A stretch of 61,240 nt of DNA from Chloroflexota bacterium (GTDB lineage: Bacteria > Chloroflexota > Limnocylindria > Limnocylindrales > CSP1-4), in NCBI GenBank assembly GCA_017881915.1, contig JADGQK010000006.1:1-61240 (forward strand), given 5' to 3'. Every line of letters starts with the position of its first letter. Position 1 is the first letter of the stretch. This document shows, piece after piece, positions 9,187 through 18,668 of this stretch. Made by a program: the position numbers and the translations under genes. Under the pieces are notes generated by a model. It saw nothing but the letters and a program-made list of their open reading frames with translations, was not told the origin of the DNA and made no database searches.

Positions 9187-10218
9187 TCAGACCTCCTCGC
9201 GAGCCGGCGGCTCGTCGTATGATCGCGCTGGATTGGGACCCGTCCCGGTGGCCGCTCGGGTCGCGCCTCCGAGCAGGTTTCGAAGGCGATCGGTGAAGCC
9301 CGGCCGTTCGGGGATCGCGGCTGGCTCGACGTCGATGGTGGTGAACGCGCCCAGGGCACGATAGCGCCGATAGCGCGCCTCGACCAGCTCATCGAGCGGC
9401 CGGCGCTCAAGCGCGTCAAGGTGGCGCAGGACCGCGGCCTTGACCATGGCCGCCGTCGCCGGATGATCCGTGTGGGCGCCGTTGTGCGGTTCCGGAATCA
9501 CCTCGTCCACGACACCCAGCTGGAGCTGGTCCGCCGCCGTCATGCGCATCGCCAGGGCGGCCGCGGGCGCCTGGTCGGGCGTCCGCCACAGGATCGAGGC
9601 ACAGCCCTCCGGGCTGATCACCGAGTAGACCGCATTCTCCAGGGCGAGCACGACATCGCCGACGGCGATCGCCAAGGCGCCACCCGAGCCACCTTCGCCG
9701 GTGATCACGGTCACGATCGGGGTGCGCAGCCGGGTCATCAGCGCAATCGAGCGGGCAATCGCCTCGGCGATGCCGCGCTCCTCCGAATCGGCCCCGGGAT
9801 GGGCGCCGGGCACGTCGACGAACGTCACGATCGGCAATCCCAGCCGCTCGCCCAGCTCCATCACCCGCATGGCCTTGCGATAGCCCTCGGGGTGGGGCAT
9901 CCCGAAGTTGCGCCGAATGTTCTCGTCCGTCTCGGCGCCCTTCTGCTGGCCGACGACCACGACCCGTCGGCCGTCGATCCGGGCCAGTCCGGCGACGATC
10001 GCCGGGTCATCGCCGAAGAAGCGGTCGCCGTGCAGCTCGACGAAGTCGGCGGCGATCAGGGCCAGCAACTCCAGCGTGCGCGGGCGGTGGAGATTGCGAG
10101 CGAGCTGGACCCGCGCCCAGACGGCGGCCGTCGGGTCGGCTGGGGACTCCGGCTCGCGCGGAAGATCGGTCGCCGAACTCCCCCTGCGTCCGGTCCGGCC
10201 GATCAGGCGGTCAACCAC
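9187..10218 (-). CDS. accA: acetyl-CoA carboxylase carboxyltransferase subunit alpha
   Basis: RNLHRPRTLELL, LHGDRFFGDDPAIVAGLA, GAHPGADSEERGIAEAIA, GEGGSGGALAI. Confidence 0.94.
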   Translation of the reverse strand: MVDRLIGRTGRRGSSATDLPREPESPADPTAAVWARVQLARNLHRPRTLELLALIAADFVELHGDRFFGDDPAIVAGLARIDGRRVVVVGQQKGAETDENIRRNFGMPHPEGYRKAMRVMELGERLGLPIVTFVDVPGAHPGADSEERGIAEAIARSIALMTRLRTPIVTVITGEGGSGGALAIAVGDVVLALENAVYSVISPEGCASILWRTPDQAPAAALAMRMTAADQLQLGVVDEVIPEPHNGAHTDHPATAAMVKAAVLRHLDALERRPLDELVEARYRRYRALGAFTTIDVEPAAIPERPGFTDRLRNLLGGATRAATGTGPNPARSYDEPPAREEV

Positions 10219-11152
10219 GGTCCGCCTCGCCTGACTCGGGGATCACCCGTTCGGCCAGGGCGCTCAGGAACGACAGCGGCCGGAACGCCGGGATGTTGCC
10301 ATTGTCCGCGGACGCATCGGGCACCTCGGGAGCCATCAGGGCGACCAGCCGGATCAGCTCGTCGCGCAGGTCGGAGCGATGGACGACCCGGTCGACGAAG
10401 CCGTGGTTGAACAGGAACTCGGAGCGCTGGAAGCCCTCGGGCAGCTCGCCCTGGATCGTGCCGGCACTGACCCGTGCCCCGGCGAAGCCGATCAGCGCAT
10501 TCGGCTCGGCCAGGTTGACGTCGCCGAGCGCGGCAAATGAGGCGAAGACGCCGCCCGTCGTGGGGTCGCTCATCACCGAGATCAGGGGCACGCCGGCGAG
10601 GCGCAGCCGTTCGGTCGCGGCGACCGTCTTGACCAGCTGCATGAGCGAAAGCGTGCCTTCCTGCATCCGGGCTCCACCAGAGGCCGACACGATGACGAGT
10701 GGGACGCGCCGATCAAGTGCCGCTTCGGCCGAGCGGGCGACCTTCTCGCCGACGACGCTGCCCATCGAGCCGCCCATGAACGAGAAGTCCATGACGCAGA
10801 TGACGACCTGCCGGCCACCGATCGAGCCGAGGCCCCAAACCGCCGCGTCGCGCAATCCGGTCGTCGCCTGGGCGGCCGCGACCCGATCGGGATACGCCTT
10901 GAGGTCGACGAAGCCGAGCGGATCGAGCGACTGGAGGCCCGGGTCCTGCTCCACGAAGCTGTCCGGGTCGAGCAGCAGGTTGAGCCGGACCGGGGCAGAC
11001 AACCGGAAGTGGTGGCCGCAATTCGAGCACACCCGGAGGGCCTTCTCGAGCTGCTTGTTGAAGAGCATCTCCTGGCACGCCGGGCACTGGGTCCACAGGT
11101 CGGATGGGTAGGTGTCTCGACGTTGGCGAAACGAAGGGAGCTTGATCGGCAT
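10211..11152 (-). CDS. accD: acetyl-CoA carboxylase carboxyltransferase subunit beta
   Basis: Zn finger CPACQEMLF...CSNCGHHFRLSA; SASGGARMQEG; PTTGGVFASFA. Confidence 0.94.
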   Translation of the reverse strand: MPIKLPSFRQRRDTYPSDLWTQCPACQEMLFNKQLEKALRVCSNCGHHFRLSAPVRLNLLLDPDSFVEQDPGLQSLDPLGFVDLKAYPDRVAAAQATTGLRDAAVWGLGSIGGRQVVICVMDFSFMGGSMGSVVGEKVARSAEAALDRRVPLVIVSASGGARMQEGTLSLMQLVKTVAATERLRLAGVPLISVMSDPTTGGVFASFAALGDVNLAEPNALIGFAGARVSAGTIQGELPEGFQRSEFLFNHGFVDRVVHRSDLRDELIRLVALMAPEVPDASADNGNIPAFRPLSFLSALAERVIPESGEADRG

Positions 11153-11685
11153 CAGGCAAGACCACCCTGGTGGCCGGCCCGTCCATGGGCGGCCCGGATC
11201 GCCCGGACCATGGGATGGACCGGCCGGCTCAGGCGCCAGGCGACGAGCGCCGCACCGGCCAGTGAGATCGCGGCTGAGGTCAGGGCCCCGCCGATCAGCA
11301 GTGGCCGGGCGCGGATCCCGAAGGGATCGTCGTCGTCGATGAGGCGGACGGGATCGAGCAGATCGACCGGGTCGAACGCACCAGTGCGAGTCGCGACCGG
11401 CGGTTGGGGAATCCTCAACCCAGCCCCGGCAGCGGCCGGCAGCCGCAGGGCATCGCCGGCATCGGCCAGTCGGCGGGCGAGACGCTCCTCGAAGCGGAAC
11501 GACGGGTGGACCCGAACGAGATGGGACGATAGCCGCTCCGCGGTCGCGCGAAGCTCGGCGTCGAGTCGCGGATCGTGCAGCACGGCCACGGCGCCCCGTT
11601 CGCGGGCAACGAGGATCGATTCGAGATAGCGATCGACCCGGAGTGCCTCGACCTCGGGCTCGCCGCGATCGGCCTCGAGGGTCAC
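11152..11685 (-). CDS. hypothetical protein with one C-terminal TM segment, coupled to the ECF sigma factor
   Basis: TM-like RPLLIGGALTSAAISLAGAALVAW; 4-nt overlap with the sigma gene and overlap with the accD start. No HxxxCxxC zinc motif. Confidence 0.65.
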   Translation of the reverse strand: MTLEADRGEPEVEALRVDRYLESILVARERGAVAVLHDPRLDAELRATAERLSSHLVRVHPSFRFEERLARRLADAGDALRLPAAAGAGLRIPQPPVATRTGAFDPVDLLDPVRLIDDDDPFGIRARPLLIGGALTSAAISLAGAALVAWRLSRPVHPMVRAIRAAHGRAGHQGGLA

Positions 11686-12302
11686 CAGCGTCGGCCGCCG
11701 AGGTCCCGGGCGACAGCGCGCAAGCCGCGGTGGATCAGGACCCGCACGGCGCCCTCCGAGCGGCCCAGGACGCCGGCGATCTCGGCCGTGGACATCTCCT
11801 CGACGAAGCGCAGGACGAGGGCCCGCCGTCGCTCGGGCGGCAGCCTCCCGACGGCGGCCCAGGCCGCGCCGGCCTCCTGGCGGCGGCTGACGTCGCCCTC
11901 CAGGTCGAGCGGATCGGCCACGATCGCAGCGTAGTCGAGCGGTGCGACAGGGTGGCGCCGCCGGCCGCGCTGGATATTGGCCACGACGTTGCGGGCGATC
12001 CGGAAGAGCCAGACCCGGAACGTCGAGGCGCCTTCGCCATCGACCGGCCGGGCCCGCTCCTCGAAGCGCGACAGGGCGCCGAGGGCGAGCAGGAACGTCC
12101 GCTCAGCGGCATCCTCGGCGTCGTGATGGCTGCCGAGCTCGTAGTAGGCGTAGCTGTACACCTGGGCCAGGTACTTCCGATAGAGGGCGTCGAACGCCGC
12201 CGGGTCGCGCAGGGCGGCCTCGACGAGGGCTCGATCGCGATCGAGATGGACGAGGCGGTGTTCCTCCTCCGCCTTCACTCTCCTGAACACCGGACGGGCC
12301 AC
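11682..12302 (-). CDS. ECF-type RNA polymerase sigma factor
   Basis: FDALYRKYLAQVYSYAYYELGSHHDAEDAAERTFLLAL (region 2) and LPPERRRALVLRFVEEMSTAEIAGVLGRSEGAVRVLIHRGLRAV (region 4). Confidence 0.9.
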   Translation of the reverse strand: MARPVFRRVKAEEEHRLVHLDRDRALVEAALRDPAAFDALYRKYLAQVYSYAYYELGSHHDAEDAAERTFLLALGALSRFEERARPVDGEGASTFRVWLFRIARNVVANIQRGRRRHPVAPLDYAAIVADPLDLEGDVSRRQEAGAAWAAVGRLPPERRRALVLRFVEEMSTAEIAGVLGRSEGAVRVLIHRGLRAVARDLGGRRW

Positions 12303-12306
12303 TGCG

Positions 12307-13239
12307 TTACACCCCGGCCGCGGGCACGTGCGGGCTCGCCGCCAGCCTGACGTGGCGGATCTCGCCGGTCAGGATCGTCCGTTCGCCGCCAGGCGCGGCA
12401 CGATCCTCGATCACGAGGCCGCCCGATCCTGCATCGACCCCGAGGGCGCGCGTGTCAAGCGACGTGCCGTCGGGCAGCTCGACCCGGATCGGCCGGCCGC
12501 TGGTGAGCTGGCGGCCGACCCAGTCGGCGATGTCGAAGTGGCCGCCGCGCAGGGCGATCGTACGTGCCTCAACCCGGTCGATGAACGCGGCGAACAGCGC
12601 CGGGAGGTCGATCGGCCGGCCGTTCGAGGCTACCTGCAGGCTGGTCATCGAGCCGGCCAGCTCGGCCGGGAAGTCGACTGCCGCCCAGTCGCCGTTCAGG
12701 CCGAGGCCGATGATCACCCGCGGGTCCGCCGTTCCAAGCCCGATCGTCTCGCCCAGGACACCGCCCAGCTTACGCACGTCCGACGGCTCGTCGAGGAGCC
12801 GGCCGGCGGCGGCGCCCGTGGCGTTGGCCAGGCGGACGCCGGTCGGGCCGGTCGTTTCGATCACGAGGTCGTTCGGCCACTTCAGCCGGATCGCCCGATC
12901 CGGCAGGCCGGCGACCTCCTCCGCGGCGTCGGCCATCGCCAGCGAGACGATCGCGGCCAGGCGCCAGGCCTTGTCGGGCTCGAGCCAGGTCGGCCGAAAC
13001 CCGATCGAGCAGAGCAACCCTGCGCCGCGCGGCGCCAGCCAGGTCCGCCCGTTGCGGCCGCGGCCGGCGGTCTGCTCATCCGCGACGGCCAGGCAGACCT
13101 CGGGCGTGCCCTCGGCCAGCCAGGCTCGGACGACGTCATTCGTCGAAGCTACGCTCGGGAAGCGCTGCTGGCGGCTGGTGAACGGAACGTCCCCGGCCGG
13201 CCTGGCAGCCGTCGTCGGCTGCGTCTCGACGTTGCTCAA
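12307..13239 (-). CDS. birA: biotin--[acetyl-CoA-carboxylase] ligase
   Basis: [39 protein letters not shown]; no obvious HTH domain. Confidence 0.92.
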   Translation of the reverse strand: MSNVETQPTTAARPAGDVPFTSRQQRFPSVASTNDVVRAWLAEGTPEVCLAVADEQTAGRGRNGRTWLAPRGAGLLCSIGFRPTWLEPDKAWRLAAIVSLAMADAAEEVAGLPDRAIRLKWPNDLVIETTGPTGVRLANATGAAAGRLLDEPSDVRKLGGVLGETIGLGTADPRVIIGLGLNGDWAAVDFPAELAGSMTSLQVASNGRPIDLPALFAAFIDRVEARTIALRGGHFDIADWVGRQLTSGRPIRVELPDGTSLDTRALGVDAGSGGLVIEDRAAPGGERTILTGEIRHVRLAASPHVPAAGV

Positions 13240-14582
13240 GCCGCGCCGGACGTCGGCGCGCCGCCGGCCGGCTGGGCGGCGGCATCCGCCTCGATCACTT
13301 CCGGTCGCTCCAGGGCGAAGGCGGCGTGAAGCGCCCGGACGGCGGTCTCGACCTGGTCCTCGGCGATGATGCAGGTGATGCGCACCTCGCTCGTCGAGAT
13401 CATCTCGATGTTGACCTGGGCGTCGGCCAGCGCCCCGAACATCCGGGCGGCGTAGCCGGGCGCGTTGTGGATGCCGGCGCCGACGATCGACACCTTGGCC
13501 ACGGCCGAGTCGGCAGTCATCTCGCGGAAGCCCACCTCGCGGATGATTGGCTCCAGGATCCGCTTTGCCCGGGCCAGCTCGAACGAGGCGATCGTGAAGC
13601 TCATGTCGGTCGAGCCGCCGTGGCCGACGTTCTGGACGATCATGTCGACGTTGATTCCGGCGTCGGCCAGCGGCGCGAAGATCTGGTGGGCGACACCGGG
13701 CCGGTCCGGAACGGCGACCAGGGTGATCTTGGCCACGTTCCGGTCGTGGGCCAGGCCGCGAACCTTGTTGCGCTGCTCCACGAACGGATCCTCCTTGATC
13801 AGGGTCCCCGGGGCATCCTCGAACGAGCTGAGGACCTCGATGACGACCTCATTGACCCAACCCAGCTCCACGGCTCGAACCTGCATCACCTGGGCGCCCT
13901 GGTGAGCGAGCTCGAGCATTTCCTCGTAGCCGATCAGGGGCAGCTGCCGGGCATCGGGCACGATCCGGGGGTCGGCGGTGTAGATCCCGCGGACATCGGT
14001 GAACACCTGGCAGCGGTTCGCCCCGAGCCGCGCCGCCAGGGCGACGGCGGTCGTATCCGAGCCGCCCCGGCCGAGCGTCGTCGTCTCGGCTCGCTCGGGG
14101 TCGGTCTGGCTGACGCCCTGGAAGCCCGCTACGATCACCACCCGCCCATTAGCCAGCTCCTGGTGGACCCGGCGGGGGTCGACGTTGGCGATCCGGGCGC
14201 GACCATGGCGGCCATCGGTGGTGATCCCGGCCTGGGCCCCGGTCAGGCTGATCGCGGGGACGCCGAGTGCCTGGAGCGCCATCGAGACGAGGGTCGCGCT
14301 CTGGTGCTCGCCGGTCGCCAGGAGCATGTCGAGCTCGCGCGAATCGGGCTCATCGGTAATTGCGGCGGCGAGCGCCAGCAACTCATCGGTGGTGTCGCCC
14401 ATCGCCGAGACGACCACGACGAGGTCGGACCCGGCCGCTCGCTCGCGGGCGATCCGCCGGGCGACGCGCCGAATCCGGTCAGCGTCGCCGACCGACGACC
14501 CGCCGAACTTCTGGACGACGAGAGGGCGTGCAGCAGCCGGGGCGGACGGCTCGGACGTGGGCTCGGAGCTGGGTGCGAACAT
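13236..14582 (-). CDS. lysC: aspartate kinase
   Basis: [20 protein letters not shown]; two C-terminal ACT-like regions. Start 14582 supported by TGCTAGAAT 7 nt upstream. Confidence 0.93.
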   Translation of the reverse strand: MFAPSSEPTSEPSAPAAARPLVVQKFGGSSVGDADRIRRVARRIARERAAGSDLVVVVSAMGDTTDELLALAAAITDEPDSRELDMLLATGEHQSATLVSMALQALGVPAISLTGAQAGITTDGRHGRARIANVDPRRVHQELANGRVVIVAGFQGVSQTDPERAETTTLGRGGSDTTAVALAARLGANRCQVFTDVRGIYTADPRIVPDARQLPLIGYEEMLELAHQGAQVMQVRAVELGWVNEVVIEVLSSFEDAPGTLIKEDPFVEQRNKVRGLAHDRNVAKITLVAVPDRPGVAHQIFAPLADAGINVDMIVQNVGHGGSTDMSFTIASFELARAKRILEPIIREVGFREMTADSAVAKVSIVGAGIHNAPGYAARMFGALADAQVNIEMISTSEVRITCIIAEDQVETAVRALHAAFALERPEVIEADAAAQPAGGAPTSGAA

Positions 14583-14667
14583 CCGGCCGATTCTAGCAGC
14601 GAGATCGGGAGCGTCCCCGACGACGCGCCGCGCTACCCTTCGGAAGCCCAGACATGGAGGCCCGTTC

Positions 14668-15432
14668 ATGTGTTTCGATCTCGACAGCCAGCCGCCGATC
14701 GCGCCGATCGCCGGGGGCGCGCTCGACCACGCGGACCTGACCCTGCGAGCCGCCGACGGCAACGAGTTCGCCGCGTTTCGGACGCGAGCCAGCCAGCCGA
14801 CCGGGGCCGGCGTGGTGATCCTGCCCGACGTGCGCGGCCTCTATGCGTTCTACGAGGAGCTCGCCTTGCGCTTCGCCGAGGCGGGCATCGACGCCCTGGC
14901 GATCGACTACTTCGGGCGGACCGCCGGGGTCGCGAAGCGTAATGCGGACTTCAGCTATATGGAGCACGTCCAGCAGACCAAGCTGCCCGAGCTGCGGGCC
15001 GACGTGACCGCCGCGGCCGAAGAGCTGCGCAGCGATGGCCGGGTCAAGGCGACGTTCACGATCGGCTTCTGCTTCGGCGGACGGCTGTCGTACAGCAGCG
15101 CGACCTTCGGGCTCGACCTGGCCGGATCGATCGCCTTCTACGGCATGCCCGTCGGCGACCGGCCCGGCTACCCGGCCCCGGCGACCGTCGCCCCGGCAAT
15201 GGCCAACCCGATCCTGGGGCTGTTTGGCGCTGCCGACCAGGCGATCTCACCGGAGGCGATCGCCGAGTTCGAAGCGGCCCTCCACGCTGCCGGCGTCCAG
15301 CACGACCTGGTCTCCTACCCCGGCGCCCCGCACAGTTTCTTCGACCGCAAGGCCGCCGACTTCGCCGACGCGGCCGCCGATTCGTGGACCCGCAGCCTGG
15401 CCTTCATCGCGGCCCATACCCCACCTGGCTGA
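14668..15432 (+). CDS. dienelactone hydrolase family protein
   Basis: [47 protein letters not shown] ggagg upstream. Confidence 0.88.
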   Translation: MCFDLDSQPPIAPIAGGALDHADLTLRAADGNEFAAFRTRASQPTGAGVVILPDVRGLYAFYEELALRFAEAGIDALAIDYFGRTAGVAKRNADFSYMEHVQQTKLPELRADVTAAAEELRSDGRVKATFTIGFCFGGRLSYSSATFGLDLAGSIAFYGMPVGDRPGYPAPATVAPAMANPILGLFGAADQAISPEAIAEFEAALHAAGVQHDLVSYPGAPHSFFDRKAADFADAAADSWTRSLAFIAAHTPPG

Positions 15433-15448
15433 GCAGGCTGACACCTCC

Positions 15449-16405
15449 ATGACCGTGGCTGGCGCGGGCGGCGGCTGGTCGTCGCGGCCGTACGAGACAC
15501 CGGCCGATCTGCGCCTGATGCAGGCGCTGTGCTCGACCTGCTGGCGCGCGGATTGGCCCGCCCCGCTCGCCCATCCGGGCGACCTCGACTGGTGGTCGCG
15601 CGACGCGGGCGACGGTGGGCTGGCCCTCTCGGAGCGAATCCAGCTGTGGTTCGCGGGCGAGGCCGACGCCTCGGACCTGATCGCCTGGGCCTGGTTCAAC
15701 CTGCCCAGTGACCTCGACCTGATGATTCGGCCCGACCGGCGCGGCCCGGAGCTGGTCCGCTCGATCGTCGAATGGGCGACGGCCCGGGCCGCCTCGGTCG
15801 TCAACGACGGCCTGCCCGTCGAGGCGGTCCAGGCCTTTGCGCCCGATTCGCAGCCGGCGGTGGTGGCCGGCCTGCGCGAGCTCCAGTTCGAGCCGGTCGA
15901 GGGCCGCACCCTGGCCCACTTCACCCGCCGATTCGACGGCTGGCAGCTTCCGGAGATCAGCCTGCCGGCCGGGTTCACACTTCGGACGCTGGCCTCGGCC
16001 GCCGACGTCGAGGCCCGGGTCACCTGCGGTCGAGCCGCCTTTCCAGCGTCGCGGATGACCGTCGAGAAGTACGAGGCCGCGCGCCGGACGACGCTCTATC
16101 GGCCGGCCCTCGACTGGTTGCTGATCGCCCCGGACGGCGGGGTGGCGGCCTTCGCGCTGGGCTGGCTCGACCCGGTCACCCTGGCGGTCGAGCTCGAGCC
16201 GGTCGGCGTCCATCCGGACTTCCAGCGACAGGGCTTCGGGCGAGCTGTCTGTCTCGCCGCGATCCGCGCCGCCCGCTCGATGGGCGCGAGCCAGGGCCTG
16301 ATCTGCGCCGAGGGCAACAATCCCGCTGCGCTGGGGCTGTACGCCAGCCTCGGCTACGAGATCGCGACCTGGACCCGGCCCTATCGGCGGCCACTGCGCG
16401 CCTGA
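15449..16405 (+). CDS. GNAT family N-acetyltransferase
   Basis: VHPDFQRQGFGRAVCLAAIRAARSMGASQGLICAEGNNPAALGLYASLGYE. Confidence 0.85.
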   Translation: MTVAGAGGGWSSRPYETPADLRLMQALCSTCWRADWPAPLAHPGDLDWWSRDAGDGGLALSERIQLWFAGEADASDLIAWAWFNLPSDLDLMIRPDRRGPELVRSIVEWATARAASVVNDGLPVEAVQAFAPDSQPAVVAGLRELQFEPVEGRTLAHFTRRFDGWQLPEISLPAGFTLRTLASAADVEARVTCGRAAFPASRMTVEKYEAARRTTLYRPALDWLLIAPDGGVAAFALGWLDPVTLAVELEPVGVHPDFQRQGFGRAVCLAAIRAARSMGASQGLICAEGNNPAALGLYASLGYEIATWTRPYRRPLRA

Positions 16406-16424
16406 CCCACGCGGGCCGGCGGGC

Positions 16425-16616
16425 TCAGTGCCGGATCAAGCTGACGAAGACCAGCGCCAACACCACGAAGGCGACGATCGCTACGATCGGGAAACCGTCC
16501 GGCATGGCCCGGCTGGTGTTGTCGATGATCGAGCGGATCGTGCCCGAGATCGAGTGCACGGCGCCCCCGACGACGCTGCCAATCCCGTTGCCGAGGGACT
16601 GGAGCAGGCCGCCCAT
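16425..16616 (-). CDS. small (63 aa) single-TM protein
   Basis: TM segment GFPIVAIVAFVVLALVFVSLI; start overlaps the thrB stop. Confidence 0.6.
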   Translation of the reverse strand: MGGLLQSLGNGIGSVVGGAVHSISGTIRSIIDNTSRAMPDGFPIVAIVAFVVLALVFVSLIRH

Positions 16617-17578
16617 CAGGCGTTCGCGACGACCCGCGCGCCGGCGTTCCGGGGCGCGGCGATCGCCACCCGGCCTGGAACGTCGAGGTCGGCCGCCACA
16701 GCGCTGAAAGCGCCCTCGATCCGGCTCAGCGTCGCGAGGCCGTCGGAGAAGGCGATCACCGACGAGCCGGCCCCGGACAGGCAGGCGCCGACGGCGCCGG
16801 CGTCGCGGGCGGCCTGGATCAGCGCCGGGAACTGGGGATAGGCGGCGGCCCGGTACGGCTCGTGGAGCCGGTCGTGGGTCAGGGCGTCGAGGTGCTCGTA
16901 CGTGCCCGACGCGATCCCGGCCACGCCGATCGCGACCCGGCCCAGGTTCGCGATGGCGTCCTCCAGTGGCACCGTCTCCGGCAGGACCTCGCGCATCGTG
17001 GCCGTCGACAGGCGCAGCTCGGGGATGAACAGGACCACCTTCAGGTCACGTGGGACGTCGAACCGGATCGCGGTCGGTGGACTGGCCGAACAGTCGACGA
17101 CCACGAAACCGCCGTGCAGGGCGGCCGCGGCGTTGTCTGGATGACCCTCGATGCCGGTCGCCAGCCGGAGCAGGTCGCCCGGACTGAGCGGCCCGCCGAG
17201 CAACGCGTTGCCGGCCAGCAGGCCGCCGATCGTCGCGGCCGCCGACGAGCCGAGGCCGCGGCTGAGCGGGATCCGGTTGTGCATCGAGATCCGCCAGCCG
17301 ATCCGGTCGGGCAGCTCGCCGCGGACCGCGACGAGGGCGGCCTCGAGACCCTGGACAAAGCGGTTCTGCTTGTCGTCGGCCAGCTCGTTGGCGCCCTCGC
17401 CGTCGATCTCGAGCTCAATCGCACCGGGGCTCCAGCCGCGGACCTCGAGGTCGATCCGGTCGACCAGGTCGAGGGCCAGGGCGACGCAGTCAAAGCCCGC
17501 CCCGAGGTTGGCGGACGACGCCGGAACCTCGACCGTGACCCGCCGCCCATCGAGCTCCGCCAGCCAGTTCGTCACCAT
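16616..17578 (-). CDS. thrB: homoserine kinase
   Basis: VTVEVPASSANLGAGFDCVALAL; IPLSRGLGSSAAATIGGLL. Confidence 0.92.
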   Translation of the reverse strand: MVTNWLAELDGRRVTVEVPASSANLGAGFDCVALALDLVDRIDLEVRGWSPGAIELEIDGEGANELADDKQNRFVQGLEAALVAVRGELPDRIGWRISMHNRIPLSRGLGSSAAATIGGLLAGNALLGGPLSPGDLLRLATGIEGHPDNAAAALHGGFVVVDCSASPPTAIRFDVPRDLKVVLFIPELRLSTATMREVLPETVPLEDAIANLGRVAIGVAGIASGTYEHLDALTHDRLHEPYRAAAYPQFPALIQAARDAGAVGACLSGAGSSVIAFSDGLATLSRIEGAFSAVAADLDVPGRVAIAAPRNAGARVVANA

Positions 17579-17582
17579 CGCC

Positions 17583-18668
17583 TCACCATCCCAGGATCGC
17601 AGTCACGGCCGCGGCAGTCGGCTCCGCGACAAGCAGTTCGCCCACGCTCGCCGCAGCGGTCGTTGGGTCCTTCAGGCCGGAACCGGTCAGGACGCAGACA
17701 GTTGTCGCGTCGCGCTCCAGCCGGCCCTCGTTTGACAATCGGCGAATGCCGGCCAGGCTCGCCGCCGAGGAAGGCTCGCAGAAGATGCCCTCGAGCCGGG
17801 CGAGGTCCCGCCAGGCCGCCAGGATCTCGTCGTCGCTGACCGCCTCGATCAGGCCATCCGATTCGTCGCGCGCGGCGGTCGCCTTCGTCCAGCTCGCCGG
17901 GTCACCGATCCGGATCGCGCTGGCGATCGTCTCGGGCGCCTCGACCCGGTGACCCAGGACAATCGGGGCGGCACCCGCGGCCTGGAAACCGAACATCCGG
18001 GGGAGTCCGGCACTCAACCCGGCCGCCTGATAGTCCCGGAACCCGGCCCAGTAGGCGCTGATGTTGCCGGCATTGCCGACCGGGATCGCCAGGATCTCGG
18101 GCGCTCGACCGAGATCGTCGCAGACCTCGAAGGCGGCGGTCTTCTGGCCCTCGAGCCGGAACGGATTGACCGAGTTCACGAGGGTGATCGGGTGGCTGGC
18201 CGATTCGGCCAGCTCGCGGACGACCCGCAGGGCCAGGTCGAAGTTGCCCTCGACCGCGACCACCCGGGCGCCGGTCACCTGGGCCTGGAGGAGCTTGCCG
18301 GCGGCGATCTGGCCGCGCGGCAGGACGACGACCACCTCGAGGCCGGCTGCCGCGCCGTAGGCCGCGGCCGACGCCGAGGTGTTGCCGGTCGAGGCGCAGA
18401 TCAGCGCCCGGGCGCCTGCTTCGAGCGCCTTGCTGACGGCCACGACCATGCCCCGGTCCTTGAAGCTGCCGGTCGGGTTCTGGCCTTCGACCTTGGCGTA
18501 CAGGTTGGCAAGACCGAGGTCCTGGCCGATCCGGCCGAGGCGCACGAGCGGGGTGAAGCCTTCGCCCAGGGTGAGCACCGGCGTCGAATCGGTCAGCGGC
18601 AGGAATTCGCGATAGCGTTCGGTGAGGCGGGGACGGCCGCGACCCAGTTGGGCTGCCGGCATGTTCAC
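17583..18668 (-). CDS. thrC: threonine synthase
   Basis: GFTPLVRLGRIG, NPTGSFKDRGM, ASTGNTSASAAAYGAAAG. Confidence 0.92.
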   Translation of the reverse strand: MNMPAAQLGRGRPRLTERYREFLPLTDSTPVLTLGEGFTPLVRLGRIGQDLGLANLYAKVEGQNPTGSFKDRGMVVAVSKALEAGARALICASTGNTSASAAAYGAAAGLEVVVVLPRGQIAAGKLLQAQVTGARVVAVEGNFDLALRVVRELAESASHPITLVNSVNPFRLEGQKTAAFEVCDDLGRAPEILAIPVGNAGNISAYWAGFRDYQAAGLSAGLPRMFGFQAAGAAPIVLGHRVEAPETIASAIRIGDPASWTKATAARDESDGLIEAVSDDEILAAWRDLARLEGIFCEPSSAASLAGIRRLSNEGRLERDATTVCVLTGSGLKDPTTAAASVGELLVAEPTAAAVTAILGW

